Origin: Corallium rubrum | Taxonomy: Eukaryota > Cnidaria > Anthozoa > Scleralcyonacea > Coralliidae | Assembly (NCBI GenBank): GCA_964035015.1 | Contig: OZ035998.1 | Location: 27,112,617 to 27,176,616 of the forward strand | Reading direction: 5' to 3' | DNA: 64,000 nucleotides | Shown: positions 9,933 to 20,955 of the stretch, in pieces | How positions within the stretch are numbered: the stretch's first letter is position 1 | Layout: each line of letters opens with the position of its first letter | Translations under genes and position numbers: made by a program | Notes under the pieces: generated by a model | Told to the model about the DNA's origin: nothing | Database searches by the model: none | The model's input: only the letters and a program-made list of their open reading frames with translations

Positions 9933-12300
9933 CATCATTCAATCCCTGATTACCTTCAAAAAATGTGCATATGCATAGAAATGCTCCCCAGGTACTCTCT
10001 TCTGTCCTTTAGGGAACTCTTTTGGCATTGCTATAATTAAAATACTTTCCAAACCGACTCCTTTGCTGTTTAAAAATGCCACAATTCTCAGTCACCTTTA
10101 ATTCCTCTTTAATACTAGTCGATCTCTCAACTTTATTACTTTTTGCAAATGTTCTCTTAGTACGACTTTGGAAAAAAGAAACACTTGGATTAAAAGACGG
10201 AAAAGGGCGTTCGACTCGTGCATCGGCTTCTCTCATACTTCCCTGAACTCATATAGTTTTAGTATTACTTCACTGTGGTTCTGGTTCCAAAAGTACAAAC
10301 CTTGACTTGATTTGACAGACCAGACAAATTCTAAAATCAGTTATATCAAATGAATGGATCGAGACCGCGCAAACATTCTCTATTAAAGTAGTACACTGGT
10401 TGCGAAGATATCGTGCAACTGCTGTTGCAATCATATGCAATATAATGCAAAAACACACAAAGCATGTTTTTATAGACCAAAGCTATTTCAAGTAAAACGT
10501 TTCCATGACATATGGCAAAGCGTTTATAGTCAGCACATGGCGGCATGCATACATTAATAACAGCAACAATGGTCAATTTGTCTAATTCCCTGTCGAGTGT
10601 CGCGTATACCATGCATAAGTATAAAAAATTTTCGTGTTTTGCATGACGGAGTGTCAAAGATACTCAACTTCCTTTTCTGCAATCCATTTGCATCCTAACC
10701 CGGATTGCAGTTAGAGCAACCCAAATTGCACAACTATTGATTGTGCCCTTTAGAAAACCATGGAGAGTTTGCTTCAGATCACCACCCTAAATCTAACAAC
10801 AAGTTAAAATATCTTTTCCAACGCACGCCACTTGCACTGAGATTGATTAAAATAATACATGCGACATACATGCTATAAAATATTTCAGGCAACTATGTAG
10901 TACTTCAGATTATCGGTCTACAGCTGTGTTATCAAGTTCAAAACGCAATAATAGATTAGACAGTCTGCCGAGCAATATTACATCAGCTTTTCTAATGAAT
11001 CTAATCGTCATATATCGATCTATCAACAGCTCGTTATAATGTTAGACAAAAATAATCACGACAAAACTTCAACGGCGGAGTCATGCTGTGATGGTTTGCA
11101 AAGGTTAGAAATTAGGAACTATAGGTACTCAAATAGATGCTAATATAAATGTACCACATGCCTCAAAACAGCAGGTTTTGTATACACGAGTCCTGTATGT
11201 CATCATGTGCAAAACATATTACTTTGTGCAATCTCAACAATAGATGAATCGCAGACTAATCAGTCTGCATGCAAGCAGTATTTACTCAGTTTATAATTAT
11301 AATTATAAATGCCATGAACGTTCCGAATTTTACGAACTCTATACATAACAACATAGCAATTTCATATTCGAATTAGTCAAGAACCACCGACACAAAACAG
11401 AAGCTCAGTTGCAAATAAGATACATGTCACAAACTTCAAAGCGTCCATAATGAGCTGTGGTTTTATGCTGAAACGGTCCTCACCGTGCACAAACCTTTTG
11501 TTTTTCTCTTATTAATATTTAAATACATGGTTGAGTGATTGAACCCAAACGCTGCTATTGATATTGGATGAATGCTTCGTTATACCGAAAATACAATGGG
11601 CTCACCGTGCACAAGTGTACATAAAAAAACACACGATAGAACAAAGACTTTCACTGAGTTTCAAGACCATGTATATCTCAATTGACTATGGTTTTTCCTA
11701 CAACTATCCATACAAAAATGTTGCATGCTTGTTGGCATGTATACTAAACTATACGAAAATTCGTCCGCACGTGTCACTTGTATTATGGGACTGCGTTCAA
11801 AACATATCGAACAAACGAACTGCCGTACATGCGTTTCTGTGGTTGGTCATATTACATTGTCAAAAAATCCTTAAAATCTACGTCCACCATGCACAGCTTA
11901 TTATACCTCAGCACAAGACCTGTCAGAAATAAACAATCAACAATATCACACGTTATCCATTAGTTTTTTGATACGTCGCATTCCCTTCACGTTACGCCAC
12001 ACAGCCTTAAAATTTCCCTTACCTTTACAAACGTCCGGGTTTCAAAATCCCAATGACTACTGAAAAAAGCTAACCGATAAGGCTATTACATGCAGTATTA
12101 AATAAATAATTATTATGATTAATTCAACTTATATTGCTTTTAATCACTTTACGTTAGGATTAGATAGGTGTACTGCTTTATATAACGAGTTATTCGACAA
12201 CTGCATGACTGCAGTTACAGTGTCGATATAGAATTTTACTGTTCTATATACATTTTTGTTTATCTTCAGAAATCTGGCACTGATTTAAAATTCAGTTTAT
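9933..12300. other. No gene or repeat recognised
   Basis: About 2.4 kb without an exon I can support. Open frames at 10346-10657 (minus) and 11558-11932 (plus) are uninterrupted but resemble no family and lack compositional bias. Confidence 0.4.
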
Positions 12301-12327
12301 CTGTCTTACATATTTGTATTAGAAGTT

Positions 12328-12357
<30 letters not shown>

Positions 12358-12358
<1 letters not shown>

Positions 12359-12440
12359 GTTGAGTGTCGCAACTGTCAGTTTCACGCGGGGCGGCGTCTT
12401 CAGGCTGCCCGCGTGAAACTGACAGTTGCGACACTCAACA
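12358..12440. repeat. Perfect 33-bp palindrome, Penelope-type terminal remnant
   Basis: The left arm (12358-12390) and right arm (12408-12440) are perfect inverted copies. The 17-nt loop, read on minus, carries CTGAAGA and the arm carries GCGTGAAAC, in the order and spacing also seen as CTGACGA and GCGTGAAAC at 47747-47789 in the Penelope-like terminal region. I therefore read this as a relic of the same terminal sequence. The hammerhead helices do not close well here. Confidence 0.65.
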
Positions 12441-12446
12441 ATTTGA

Positions 12447-12560
12447 GGTAAGTCCACTTAAACTATACTATATTCGCTCTACTTTTATGGTATTGAGCAC
12501 TTTCCAACATTCCGTACGTGAACAAAATCATACGTGCTCGTTTGTATATATATATATATA
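12447..12560. repeat. Relic of Penelope-like terminal sequence plus (TA)n
   Basis: CGCTCTACTTTTATGGTATTGAGCACTTTCC resembles CGCTCTACCTCGGTATTGAGCACTCTAC at 47242-47270, downstream of the Penelope-like coding region. It is followed by ATCATACGTGCTCGTTTGTATATA, which is inverted at 13224-13258. Confidence 0.55.
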
Positions 12561-12619
12561 TTTCTAAAACTCATTAATAATTCATGAGGAAAATTCAAAA
12601 GAAATTAATGTTTAATCAA

Positions 12620-12750
12620 TGTCTGTTTACCCCGGTACAGAACTGATATCAGTGTCTGTAAATGTGATACAGAACTGTTTAATAAAACATCAGTTCTGTA
12701 TCACATTTACAGACACTGATCATATCAGTTCTGTAGCAAGTGTACAGACA
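12620..12750. repeat. Long hairpin, ~58-bp arms
   Basis: TCAGTGTCTGTAAATGTGAT and its inverted copy flank a short AATAAAA loop; outer arms GTCTGTTTACC / AGTGTACAGAC also pair. Related in sequence (GTTCTGTATC, ACAGACAC) to the hairpin at 13038-13137. Confidence 0.75.
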
Positions 12751-13037
12751 CTTCGCATTCAACTATCTTGAGTGATGTACGCTGGTAGCGTCCTCATACA
12801 AGATGAAGATGCAAACATTTGTTGCCCAACAACATTTGTTGAATAACAAATGATGATCAGTATGGCCATTTATGCCACGTCACGTAGAATAGAAAATGTG
12901 GGACTAATATTAAATTAAAGCGCATGCTCGTATCACTAATTTAATATTCGTAGCCTATTAAACCTTACCTCGAAGGTTTATCAGCTGTTAACATGATTTA
13001 TTTTTGTTTAGTTACCTTAATAGGCGTTTTAGAAGTC

Positions 13038-13137
13038 ATTTACAGAATTCGTGTCCGTTCTGTATCGGGATACAGGCACTCGGCTTCGCCTCGTGTCTGT
13101 ATACCCCGATACAGAACGGTCACTCATTCTGTAAATA
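13038..13137. repeat. Hairpin with GTTCTGTATCGGG arms
   Basis: CCGTTCTGTATCGGG and CCCCGATACAGAACGG are inverted around CTCGGCTTCGCCTCG, and the outer TTTACAGAAT / ATTCTGTAAA also pair. Shares vocabulary with the 12620-12750 hairpin, so both are probably ends of one MITE family. Confidence 0.75.
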
Positions 13138-13138
<1 letters not shown>

Positions 13139-13228
<90 letters not shown>

Positions 13229-13252
13229 TACACACACAAACGAGCACGTATG

Positions 13253-13320
<68 letters not shown>
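13139..13320. repeat. (TA)n runs split by a GCTCGTTTGTGTG block
   Basis: Two TA arrays, 13139-13222 and 13256-13320, are separated by ACACACAAACGAGCACGTATGAT, which is the inverse of 12526-12548. So the TA arrays sit inside an inverted-repeat context. Confidence 0.9.
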
Positions 13321-13324
<4 letters not shown>

Positions 13325-13892
13325 TGTATATAGAATACACTCAGCACGAATGGTGTTGCTTAATATTAATAAGTGTACATCAAACATTTTTACTTTTTGC
13401 ATTCGTTATATTAAGTGTCAGATAAAATTAACATGCTGTGTAAACAGAATAACATCTATCTGCGTTAAAAGACCGCCAAACAACAAAATCGAGAGAAGAA
13501 TAAACGTCAGAGCCACCTGAGAAAGAAAAGTGTTTCCCAGCCGGCGCCACTGGCTGGCACAAAACCCACTAAAAAGTAAATATTCGTAATAGTCACATTT
13601 TCGTTGTTCTGGATAGATAATCGCTGCAATCAATCAAACGCCCCTTGACACCACCAATGGCATGATATAAGAAAACCGCGGGTGGCAGACCACTCAGACC
13701 ATTGTCCATCGGCACAAAAGAAAAGTTAAAGGGCTTTAAAAGACAGTACGGTTGTGATCAGGTTGAAATCTGTTCGGCGAAGAACAACACATCTTCTGGT
13801 TGGAATAGTTCACGTAAGACACTCTCTTACTGGTGGTTAAAGCGCAAAAGACCGTCTTCAAAACTTCTAGCAAAAGCACAACCGGTTGAGTG
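13321..13892. promoter_or_regulatory. Upstream region of the second GPCR gene
   Basis: No separate gene is supported. A 63-codon frame at 13702-13893 stops directly before the receptor ATG and most likely lies in its 5' UTR. No TATA-like box can be assigned with confidence. Confidence 0.35.
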
Positions 13893-15005
13893 ATGAAAAT
13901 CAATTCAACGTTAACAATGGTTACGGCCAATAAGAGTGGAAACATGTCTACACCCGTGAGAGAAAACTATAACACCTTGCTTATTCAGATGATTGTGCTG
14001 GGCATTTTTCTGGCATTTGGTATCGTGGGTAATACATTAATACTAGTAACTGGAGTGAAGCAGCTGTTGCGCGTACCCAACTTAAGATCACACCAGGACT
14101 ACAGGACATCGTTCATCACAAATCTAGCCGTAGCCGACATACTGATTCTAGTCTATGGCGTTCCAATACATTTGGCCCAAGAAGACAGGGTTCCATTCAG
14201 CGTGTTTGTCTGTCGCTTCCTAGTGCCGTTACGAGATGCGCTTTCCCTCACTTCCATCCTCACGATCATGGCGATAAGTGTCGAGAGGGCAATCGCCATC
14301 CTTAGCCCTTTCTCTCTTGAAACGCTCCGCCACCACACGAAGTACGTCATCGTGTCTTTATGGATAACGGCTTATCTCCTCGGTGGCTTACCACCGATAT
14401 TCTTAATGAAAAGCACAGCTGACAAACGGTGTGTACCAAAATGGAACGATGTAAAGCTTGCGCGACTACACCAGACGCTAGCTGCGTCGCTTGTGACCAT
14501 TCCAGGTCTCATCACGACGTTTTGTTACATATTCTGCTTGCGATCACTGCAAAAATTTCGACAACGCCGTAAAAGCTGCAGCGAGAGCACTGGTATCGAA
14601 CAATGGACGTTCGTCAAGCAGACACGCAGGGTGTCTTATATTGCTATCGTTCTAGTTGTGGTATACTGGCTATGTAATTTGCCTATCATCGTATACTCAC
14701 TGACTCTACATCACCGTCTGATTAGCCCAAGTAAAAAAGAAATGGATTATGTCCGGGCCGTTTTGGTATGCCTGATGTTCGGTGTTAGCGTGATCAACCC
14801 CATTGTTTTGATCACCATGAGCCCATTGTACGGCAGAAGTGCAAGTGGTTGCTTTCATTGTTTGCTTTCGAAAAGAAACACTATTTTTGGACACAATCGA
14901 CGACAGAGACACTACTCCAAAGGATCGGCAAGCAGATCAGAGAACACAAGCTCGATTGCAAACAATGAGTTTGCGCTTGTATCCCGTAGACAATCGGATA
15001 TATGA
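13893..15005 (+). CDS. Class A (rhodopsin-like) GPCR, single exon
   Basis: A 370-residue seven-transmembrane receptor. The extracellular N-terminus (about 1-28) has NST, NKS and NMS glycosylation sites at residues 4, 13 and 17. TM1 carries the canonical GN (46-47); TM2 has LAVADIL (79-85); Cys108 tops TM3 and pairs plausibly with Cys180 in loop 2. The DRY box reads VERA (130-133). TM6 has WLCNLP and TM7 NPIVLITM instead of NPxxY. The tail is Ser/Arg-rich. I start at the ATG at 13893, with a stop (TGA) just upstream in another frame. Overall it resembles invertebrate peptide receptors, but the ligand cannot be read from sequence. It shares only family-level similarity with the GPCR at 5424-6437, so the two are not a recent tandem duplication. 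Confidence 0.88.
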   Translation: MKINSTLTMVTANKSGNMSTPVRENYNTLLIQMIVLGIFLAFGIVGNTLILVTGVKQLLRVPNLRSHQDYRTSFITNLAVADILILVYGVPIHLAQEDRVPFSVFVCRFLVPLRDALSLTSILTIMAISVERAIAILSPFSLETLRHHTKYVIVSLWITAYLLGGLPPIFLMKSTADKRCVPKWNDVKLARLHQTLAASLVTIPGLITTFCYIFCLRSLQKFRQRRKSCSESTGIEQWTFVKQTRRVSYIAIVLVVVYWLCNLPIIVYSLTLHHRLISPSKKEMDYVRAVLVCLMFGVSVINPIVLITMSPLYGRSASGCFHCLLSKRNTIFGHNRRQRHYSKGSASRSENTSSIANNEFALVSRRQSDI

Positions 15006-15220
15006 AGCCAACTGGTAAATACTGGTTATCTAATAAATCCAAATAAAAGTGCTCAATACTTAAAAGTTGAGCTGGTAAGCTGGGATACAATTTACACTTA
15101 AAATCGTTTTTTCACGCGTTCAAGCGATTAAATAAGCCATTTGCACGACGACGTAAAATAGCCTTGGGCTTGGGTGACTACAACTACCAAAACGCTTTGC
15201 TAGCATCCTAGTGCTGCTAA
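15006..15220. other. 3' flank of the second GPCR gene
   Basis: AATAAAAG at about 15043 is a possible polyadenylation signal. Otherwise nothing recognised. Confidence 0.4.
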
Positions 15221-15731
15221 GGCCCTGTTTACATGGAGGTAGGGTAACCCTTCCATAGAAGGATAGTAAAAGGCTAGTAAAAGGTTACCTTAATTCATTG
15301 TCTTTCCAAGGGGGGTAGTAAAATGCTAGTAAAAGGTTACCCTAGTTCATTGTCTTTCCGTGTTTCGTTTACACGAGTGCTAGGGTGACCCTGGGGGGAG
15401 GGTTACCCTATCAGCTTGCTAGGGTAACCCTGGCCTGGCGGCAGGGCTATCTTTTTTGTAACTGACGCGTTTGCTAGGGTGACCCTGGCAGCCGGGTTAT
15501 GTTTCAATGAGAAAAAAAAAGCGTACCGGACAAAATTTCTTAATGATTTCGAGGCTGCCGTTCCTGTTCTTATACATACACCTTGTGAAGTCTTTTGAAG
15601 ATATCAGGCAAATGACGCCAATAATAACATGTAAACCGAAAATATAGGAAAATGCAGGAAGGTCACGTGCACCCTACTAGAAGAGTTAGCCCTATACTAC
15701 AAGGGTCACCCTACTCCATGTAAACAAGGGC
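15221..15731. mobile_element. MITE with GTTTACATGGA TIRs and internal repeats
   Basis: Left GGCCCTGTTTACATGGAGGT and right ACTCCATGTAAACAAGGGCT are inverted, followed by AGGGTRACCCT motifs on both sides. Inside, a GTAAAAGGTTACCYTARTTC unit is repeated at about 15270-15307 and 15322-15357, and TAGGGTGACCCTGG recurs. Non-coding. No convincing target duplication. Confidence 0.7.
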
Positions 15732-16203
15732 TATCTTTCGACTCGTTTCAAAGACCTACCTCTATGGAGCATACTGGCAAAGCATTTTACGTCATAGTGC
15801 CATTTACTCGTGATCAATTCAGTTGCCGGAGGGTTGACTCGCTTAAACGAATTCACATCTCTTGACACGAGCTAGCCCGGTTATCCGGTTATATATGTAT
15901 ATAAATAAATCATCGCGTGGACTTCGTACCAGAAATTCTAAGCAATCTTCATACTATAATTAACCGTCAGTTATGACTAGACTTTCTTTAATGAATCTTG
16001 AAAGATGCTGACCCACGATCCACTCAAACAATGCCAAAAACCCCAACATAATTGAAACGAATTCTAGAGTATTCGTTTTCAGAACACATATGAAGAAGCC
16101 TAATAGTGCATGGTGTGGTAAACCACATATACTCGTTGCTAATTTGTTAATAAGCTGAGTAGGGATATTAGGTCCATTTAAATGCGAACACACCCGTATA
16201 AAC
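15732..16203. other. No gene seen
   Basis: Unique spacer; a minus frame at 15960-16193 has no recognisable features. Confidence 0.4.
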
Positions 16204-16322
16204 GGGCCATCAATTTCTAGTAAGTCGCGACTTACTTTCGTCCCGCATGTGTTCGCGACTTAAATAAGACGCGTCTTAATAAGTAATTAAGTCGCGACTT
16301 ATTTTCTCCGTTTACATGGCCC
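16204..16322. mobile_element. 119-bp MITE with AAGTCGCGACTT motifs
   Basis: GGGCCAT and ATGGCCC ends; AAGTCGCGACTTA occurs near both ends and TTCGCGACTTA plus AGACGCGTCTTA in the middle, so the element is a nest of small palindromes. Confidence 0.7.
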
Positions 16323-16955
16323 AAATGGTATTTTAAATAATGTTATTTATTAGTAAAAACTGATGTTCCTTGTCATTACTTCCTCTACATGGTGTTTACA
16401 ATGATACAGGAGAAAAACATGCAGTGTGGCATATATCGTGCACGTTATAGTTCGGTAGTTTGGTGAAGGGCAAAGACTAAAGGTCAATTAACGTCAACTA
16501 AGAAACATCTTATGTAAAGTACGCACGGATTCTGTTCTGTCTAGATTATAAACACAAAATAAACATCAGACGAACTAATGAATAACTAGTTCATATAACT
16601 CTGTTTCCTGCATGTCTTATAGATTACATGCAGGCGATAATACAACGCGAATATGTCACCAACTGGTGACAAGCACGTAGGTATCATATAAAATTACTGA
16701 AATGATTCACTGTCTCAAACCGCCTCTGTGCGTATTGAAGTGGGCGTTAAGTCATTTCCCCACTTGAGTGTTATATTGTGGTTGTATCAATATAAACATA
16801 AGCACACTTGCAAACATAATCGTGCACAAATAGAAAGGCACAGCTTGAACAATTCTCACAATAATGACAAAGCCATTTTTTTCTTTGATAATACACCACG
16901 TGAGCTCAGTTGCTTTGCAGGCTGGAAATGCTTGATATTGTTTTTGCCCATGCAA
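16323..16955. other. No gene seen
   Basis: Unique AT-rich sequence with no exon or element that I can support. Confidence 0.4.
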
Positions 16956-18029
16956 CTGCAAGTAATTTTTTCGCGCATGTTTGTTTTTTAACCATGGTCG
17001 CAAGTCGCAACCGAGCAAGCCGGGATTAAATTCTTAATGCCATCTTTTCATGTCGATAAAGCGGGATGAAGAACTGTTTTTCACAAGTGCATGAGTCGAT
17101 ACCGTCCGTTTATTTGACTATGGGTATAAATAATATACCCTTTGACTACCAGACGTTCTCATTTGACGCGTAAGATCGTCTGGCGCTATATAGACAGAGT
17201 AAAATAACAAACAACTGCCGGTTTTGGCTGGTCTGGGAGTCAAAGGGTTAATTAAGGCTGAAAAGGAGCGTCGAAACGTTGTTTCTGTGTTTCGTGATCG
17301 CATCGTGATGCTTCGACGAGTTAGCTGAGACAACCGTGTAAAACTAAAAAGTAAAAGTAACGCAGAAATCATCCACGTCGATCGCTACCCACTATATTTT
17401 ATATTTTAAAAAAATTCTGTATAACGAAATGTTTTTCCCCCGGGAAAATCATGTTTGTTGATTTTTAAAAAATTTCGTCCTACAGAATTTTTTTAAAATC
17501 GGCCTATTGATTATTCATACTTCAAGAAACGTTTTAATGCATGGAGCCAAAGCCGGGACTCATTGAGTTTTAAGTTGCGATTAAACATATAGTGGGCTAG
17601 CGATCGACGTGGATGATTTCTGCGTTACTTTTACTTTTTAGTTTTACACGGTTGTCTCAGCTAACTCGTCGAAGCATCACGATGCGATCACGAAACACAG
17701 AAACAACGTTTCGACGCTCCTTTTCAGCCTTAATTAACCCTTTGACTCCCAGACCAGCCAAAACCGGCAGTTGTTTGTTATTTTACTCTGTCTATATAGC
17801 GCCAGACGATCTTACGCGTCAAATGAGAACGTCTGGTAGTCAAAGGGTATATTATTTATACCCATAGTCAAATAAACGAACGGTATCGACTCATGCACTT
17901 GTGAAAAACAGTTCTTCAACCCGCTTTATCGACATGAAAAGATGGCATTAAGAATTTCATCCCGGCTTGCTCGGTTGCGACTTGCGACCATGGTTAAAAA
18001 ACAAACCTGCGCGAAAAAATTACGTGCAG
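16956..18029. mobile_element. 1.07-kb foldback element, ~430-bp near-identical arms
   Basis: The left arm (about 16956-17393) and right arm (about 17590-18029) are inverted copies differing by few bases; the 84-codon frames at 17118-17372 (minus) and 17613-17867 (plus) are identical because of this. The 200-bp centre has its own inverted repeat (AAAAAAATTCTGTA). Arms this alike mean recent insertion or arm gene conversion. ACTCATACTTCAAG follows the right arm and a near copy lies in the centre at about 17513. Confidence 0.88.
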
Positions 18030-18309
18030 CACTCATACTTCAAGGAAAGTTTTAATGAAAAAAAAATGGGGGTCACCAAAGTTTTTCCCAAATTAAATTA
18101 GCAGTAATTAGGGTAATTAGCAGCCATTTTGAAACGCCATTGTTGTCATAGCAACAACTGTTGCTATTTATTTGGTAGCAGTTTTTGATTGTCAGACTGT
18201 TTAACTATGCATAACATTTAGTTTTATTCTTTTTCCGAATTGTTTAATCATGTGTTTTGGACTCTCAAACTTGTATTTTCCATTTTTCAAGAAACTGTAT
18301 GGAGCCACC
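18030..18309. other. No gene seen; ends in GGAGCCACC next to TTAA
   Basis: The segment finishes with TGGAGCCACC then TTAA. GGAGCCACC is the right end of the 22336-22916 family, so this may be the right end of a related element. Confidence 0.4.
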
Positions 18310-18313
18310 TTAA

Positions 18314-18564
18314 GGTGCTGTTGTTACACGATGCGATTTTTCTTGCAACTTGCAACAAATCACTGAATGTTGTAAGTTGCATAAAAAATCGCACCGTGTA
18401 ATACCCCGTAGCAACTTGCCATTTTGTCATTTTCTACTTTTTGCTGCAACTTACAACAAAAATCGCAAGTTGCTGAACCTAACACCCTTCCTGCAACTTG
18501 CGATTTTCTTCCATATGTAAATTTGTTGCAAGTTGCAAGAAAAAGCGCATTGTGTAACAGCACC
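18314..18564. mobile_element. 251-bp MITE, TTAA target
   Basis: Ends GGTGCTGTTGTTACACGATG and its inverse (GTGTAACAGCACC). TTAA lies left (18310-18313) and TTTA, one change away, right (18565-18568). TTGCAACTTGCAAC-type motifs recur throughout on both strands. Same target class as the elements at 22336, 22941 and 35387. Confidence 0.8.
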
Positions 18565-18574
18565 TTTACTGTAT

Positions 18575-19380
18575 CTCTATACATCTGTACAACTGTACAT
18601 CTGTACATCTGTACACCTGTACACCTGTACATCTGGAGAGAGATTAGAGATATAGAGATATAGAGATATAGAGATATAGAGATATAGAGATATAGAGATA
18701 TAGAGATATAGAGTATACAGATATACAGATATACAGATATACAGATATACAGATATACAGATATACAGATATACAGATATACAGATATACAGATATACAG
18801 ATATACAGATACACAGATACACAGATACGCATATACGCATATACAGCAGATACAGATATATAGATATATAGATATATAGATATATAGATATATAGATATA
18901 TAGATATATAGATATATAGATATATAGATATATAGATATATAGATATATAGATATATAGATATATAGATATATAGATATATAGATATATAGATATATAGA
19001 TATATAGATATATAGATATATAGATATATAGATATATAGATATATAGATATATAGATATATAGATATATAGATATATAGATATATAGATATATAGATATA
19101 TAGATATATAGATATATAGATATATAGATATATAGATATATAGATATATAGATATATAGATATATAGATATATAGATATATAGATATATAGATATATAGA
19201 TATATAGATATATAGATATATAGATATATAGATATATAGATATATAGATATATAGATATATAGATATATAGATATATAGATATATAGATATATAGATATA
19301 TAGATATATAGATATATAGATATATACAGAGATACAGAGATACAGAGATACAGAGATACAGAGATACAGAGATATAGATA
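18575..19380. repeat. ~800-bp compound microsatellite of 8-bp units
   Basis: Order: CTGTACAT-type units (18575-18640), GATATAGA (18645-18716), ACAGATAT (18717-18835), GATATATA (18850-19325), AGATACAG (19326-19370). All are one-step variants of an 8-mer, so the array records successive point changes spreading by slippage. A 344-codon minus frame through it is an artefact. Confidence 0.97.
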
Positions 19381-20676
19381 TAGATTCTAGTCATTTTGGC
19401 TATTTTTGACTATCAGCATTACAGAGGTAGACGACATTACCAAGTCAAGTATATTATTGGTACGAGACAGGACTGCCCCGGCGAAGCAATCATCCACATC
19501 TTCCTTCAAATCTCCGAACCTACTGAATTCCTACACATTCATGCAATTTCATTGGCTGTATTTTTTTATTTTTTGCTGTATTATCTGTATTTTTTTCGCA
19601 ATATACTACAAACGGTTGAACCCCGAGGACTAAAAATTGGTCAACAGCAGTAACTCGGACCGGCGAGTAACATAAGCTACACCAGCCTGCAAAGCCGGCG
19701 CTCTGGGGAGGAGGGGCGAAAGGTGTGAGCGCCGACTTTGCATGTTAAAAAGCTACACCAATATTTACTACGATTGTTCGTTTGTTCCGAAACGTGAATT
19801 GCCGTATGAGCTAGACAACGGAACTATACCAAACCCGCGTGTGTTGTCTGGACAAAATACAGGGTCACACGAAACTGTTTAATTTTGAGATTAATGCAAT
19901 GGAAAGCGATGAAAAGAATGTCTAATAACGCGATGGAAAGAATATCTGACCATAAGATCTATATACATGTTTTACACTAACAATCTGACTTTTCACTAGC
20001 ACGAGTTTACTTCCGCTTTCACTTTTACCGTGAAGCGTCGTAAAATCGTGAGGATCATTATGTAACAAAATAAACTCAGTTTCGCTATGATGTGACCGCG
20101 CGGTTGTGATATATACTCTGTCCACAGAGTTAAGTTCGAAATATTTGTGCAAATTTTCTCTACAAAATTACAAAATGAAAACTAGTAAATGTAAAATGGT
20201 TAAATTATTTATCAGTGTTCCTTTAAAGGAAAAAAATGTAAACATAAAATTAATTGTTATATAGCTAGAGTTTCACTGGATACAACGATGACTGTCATTG
20301 GTTGGTTTGTGGTCACATGACCTTAGCTAAATTTCAATGTCTACTGAGCGGGCAATAATTGAGAACTCCTGCTCGGTCAATAAGTTTTCAATTGTTGACC
20401 GCTAGAACTTTGAACTCTTCACGGTTTGCTATAAACAAAAGCTTGTTTGTTAAGAAAAAAAGAATATTTATAGGTCTTCAACTAAAGCATGTGTGAAGAT
20501 CAACTGGAGAAATGTATTGCTGTTCTTTTGTTCTGAGACCATATTTGTTTGTTTGATGTGAAATTACAGAGCCAGGCGAAATGTTTTGGTAAGTCTTTCA
20601 GTTTGTCTTTTCGTTTGTCTACTTTCCCTTGATAAACGTCGAAATTATTCAGCGAAACTCAAGCTATATAACAAAA
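19381..20676. other. No gene seen
   Basis: A block at 19680-19745 with AAAGCCGGCGCTC and GAGCGCCGACTTT is a small imperfect hairpin. Nothing else recognised. Confidence 0.4.
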
Positions 20677-20818
20677 CACTTAATGTCTGATCCCTCGGGA
20701 AACAGTTAGTTTTGTTTTCCCTCGAGTCTCGATGTTTCCCTCGACTTCGTCTCGGGAAATATCAAGACTCTCGGGAAAACAAAACTAACTGTTTCCCTTG
20801 GGAGCAGACATTAAGTGT
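20677..20818. repeat. Terminal-type hairpin, ~65-bp arms
   Basis: CACTTAATGTCTG at the left and CAGACATTAAGTG at the right bound arms sharing GGGAAACAGTTAGTTTTGTTTTCC, with CTCGACTTCGTCTCG in the loop. It looks like a short MITE end. Confidence 0.8.
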
Positions 20819-20955
20819 ATATAATTTCGCAAAACACAAAAGATCGATTGAAGAGATAACTTCGTCTCAATCGGCCCGATCGTCTGCAAGTCTGCTAGGA
20901 GAGATTTGGGCAATCGGGACGATCTTATGGAAATCAGGTTTTAATATTTTGCAAC

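Noticed and set aside
11558..11932. 124-codon plus frame
   Set aside because: No family resemblance, no splice context, composition like the surroundings.
13702..13893. Small gene before the second GPCR
   Set aside because: Basic 63-codon frame with no family match that ends at the receptor start; more likely 5' UTR.
17118..17867. Two identical 84-codon frames as a duplicated gene
   Set aside because: They are the same sequence in the two arms of a foldback; no coding signature.
18360..19394. 344-codon minus open frame
   Set aside because: Almost entirely a translation of the 8-mer microsatellite (ISIYLYIY).
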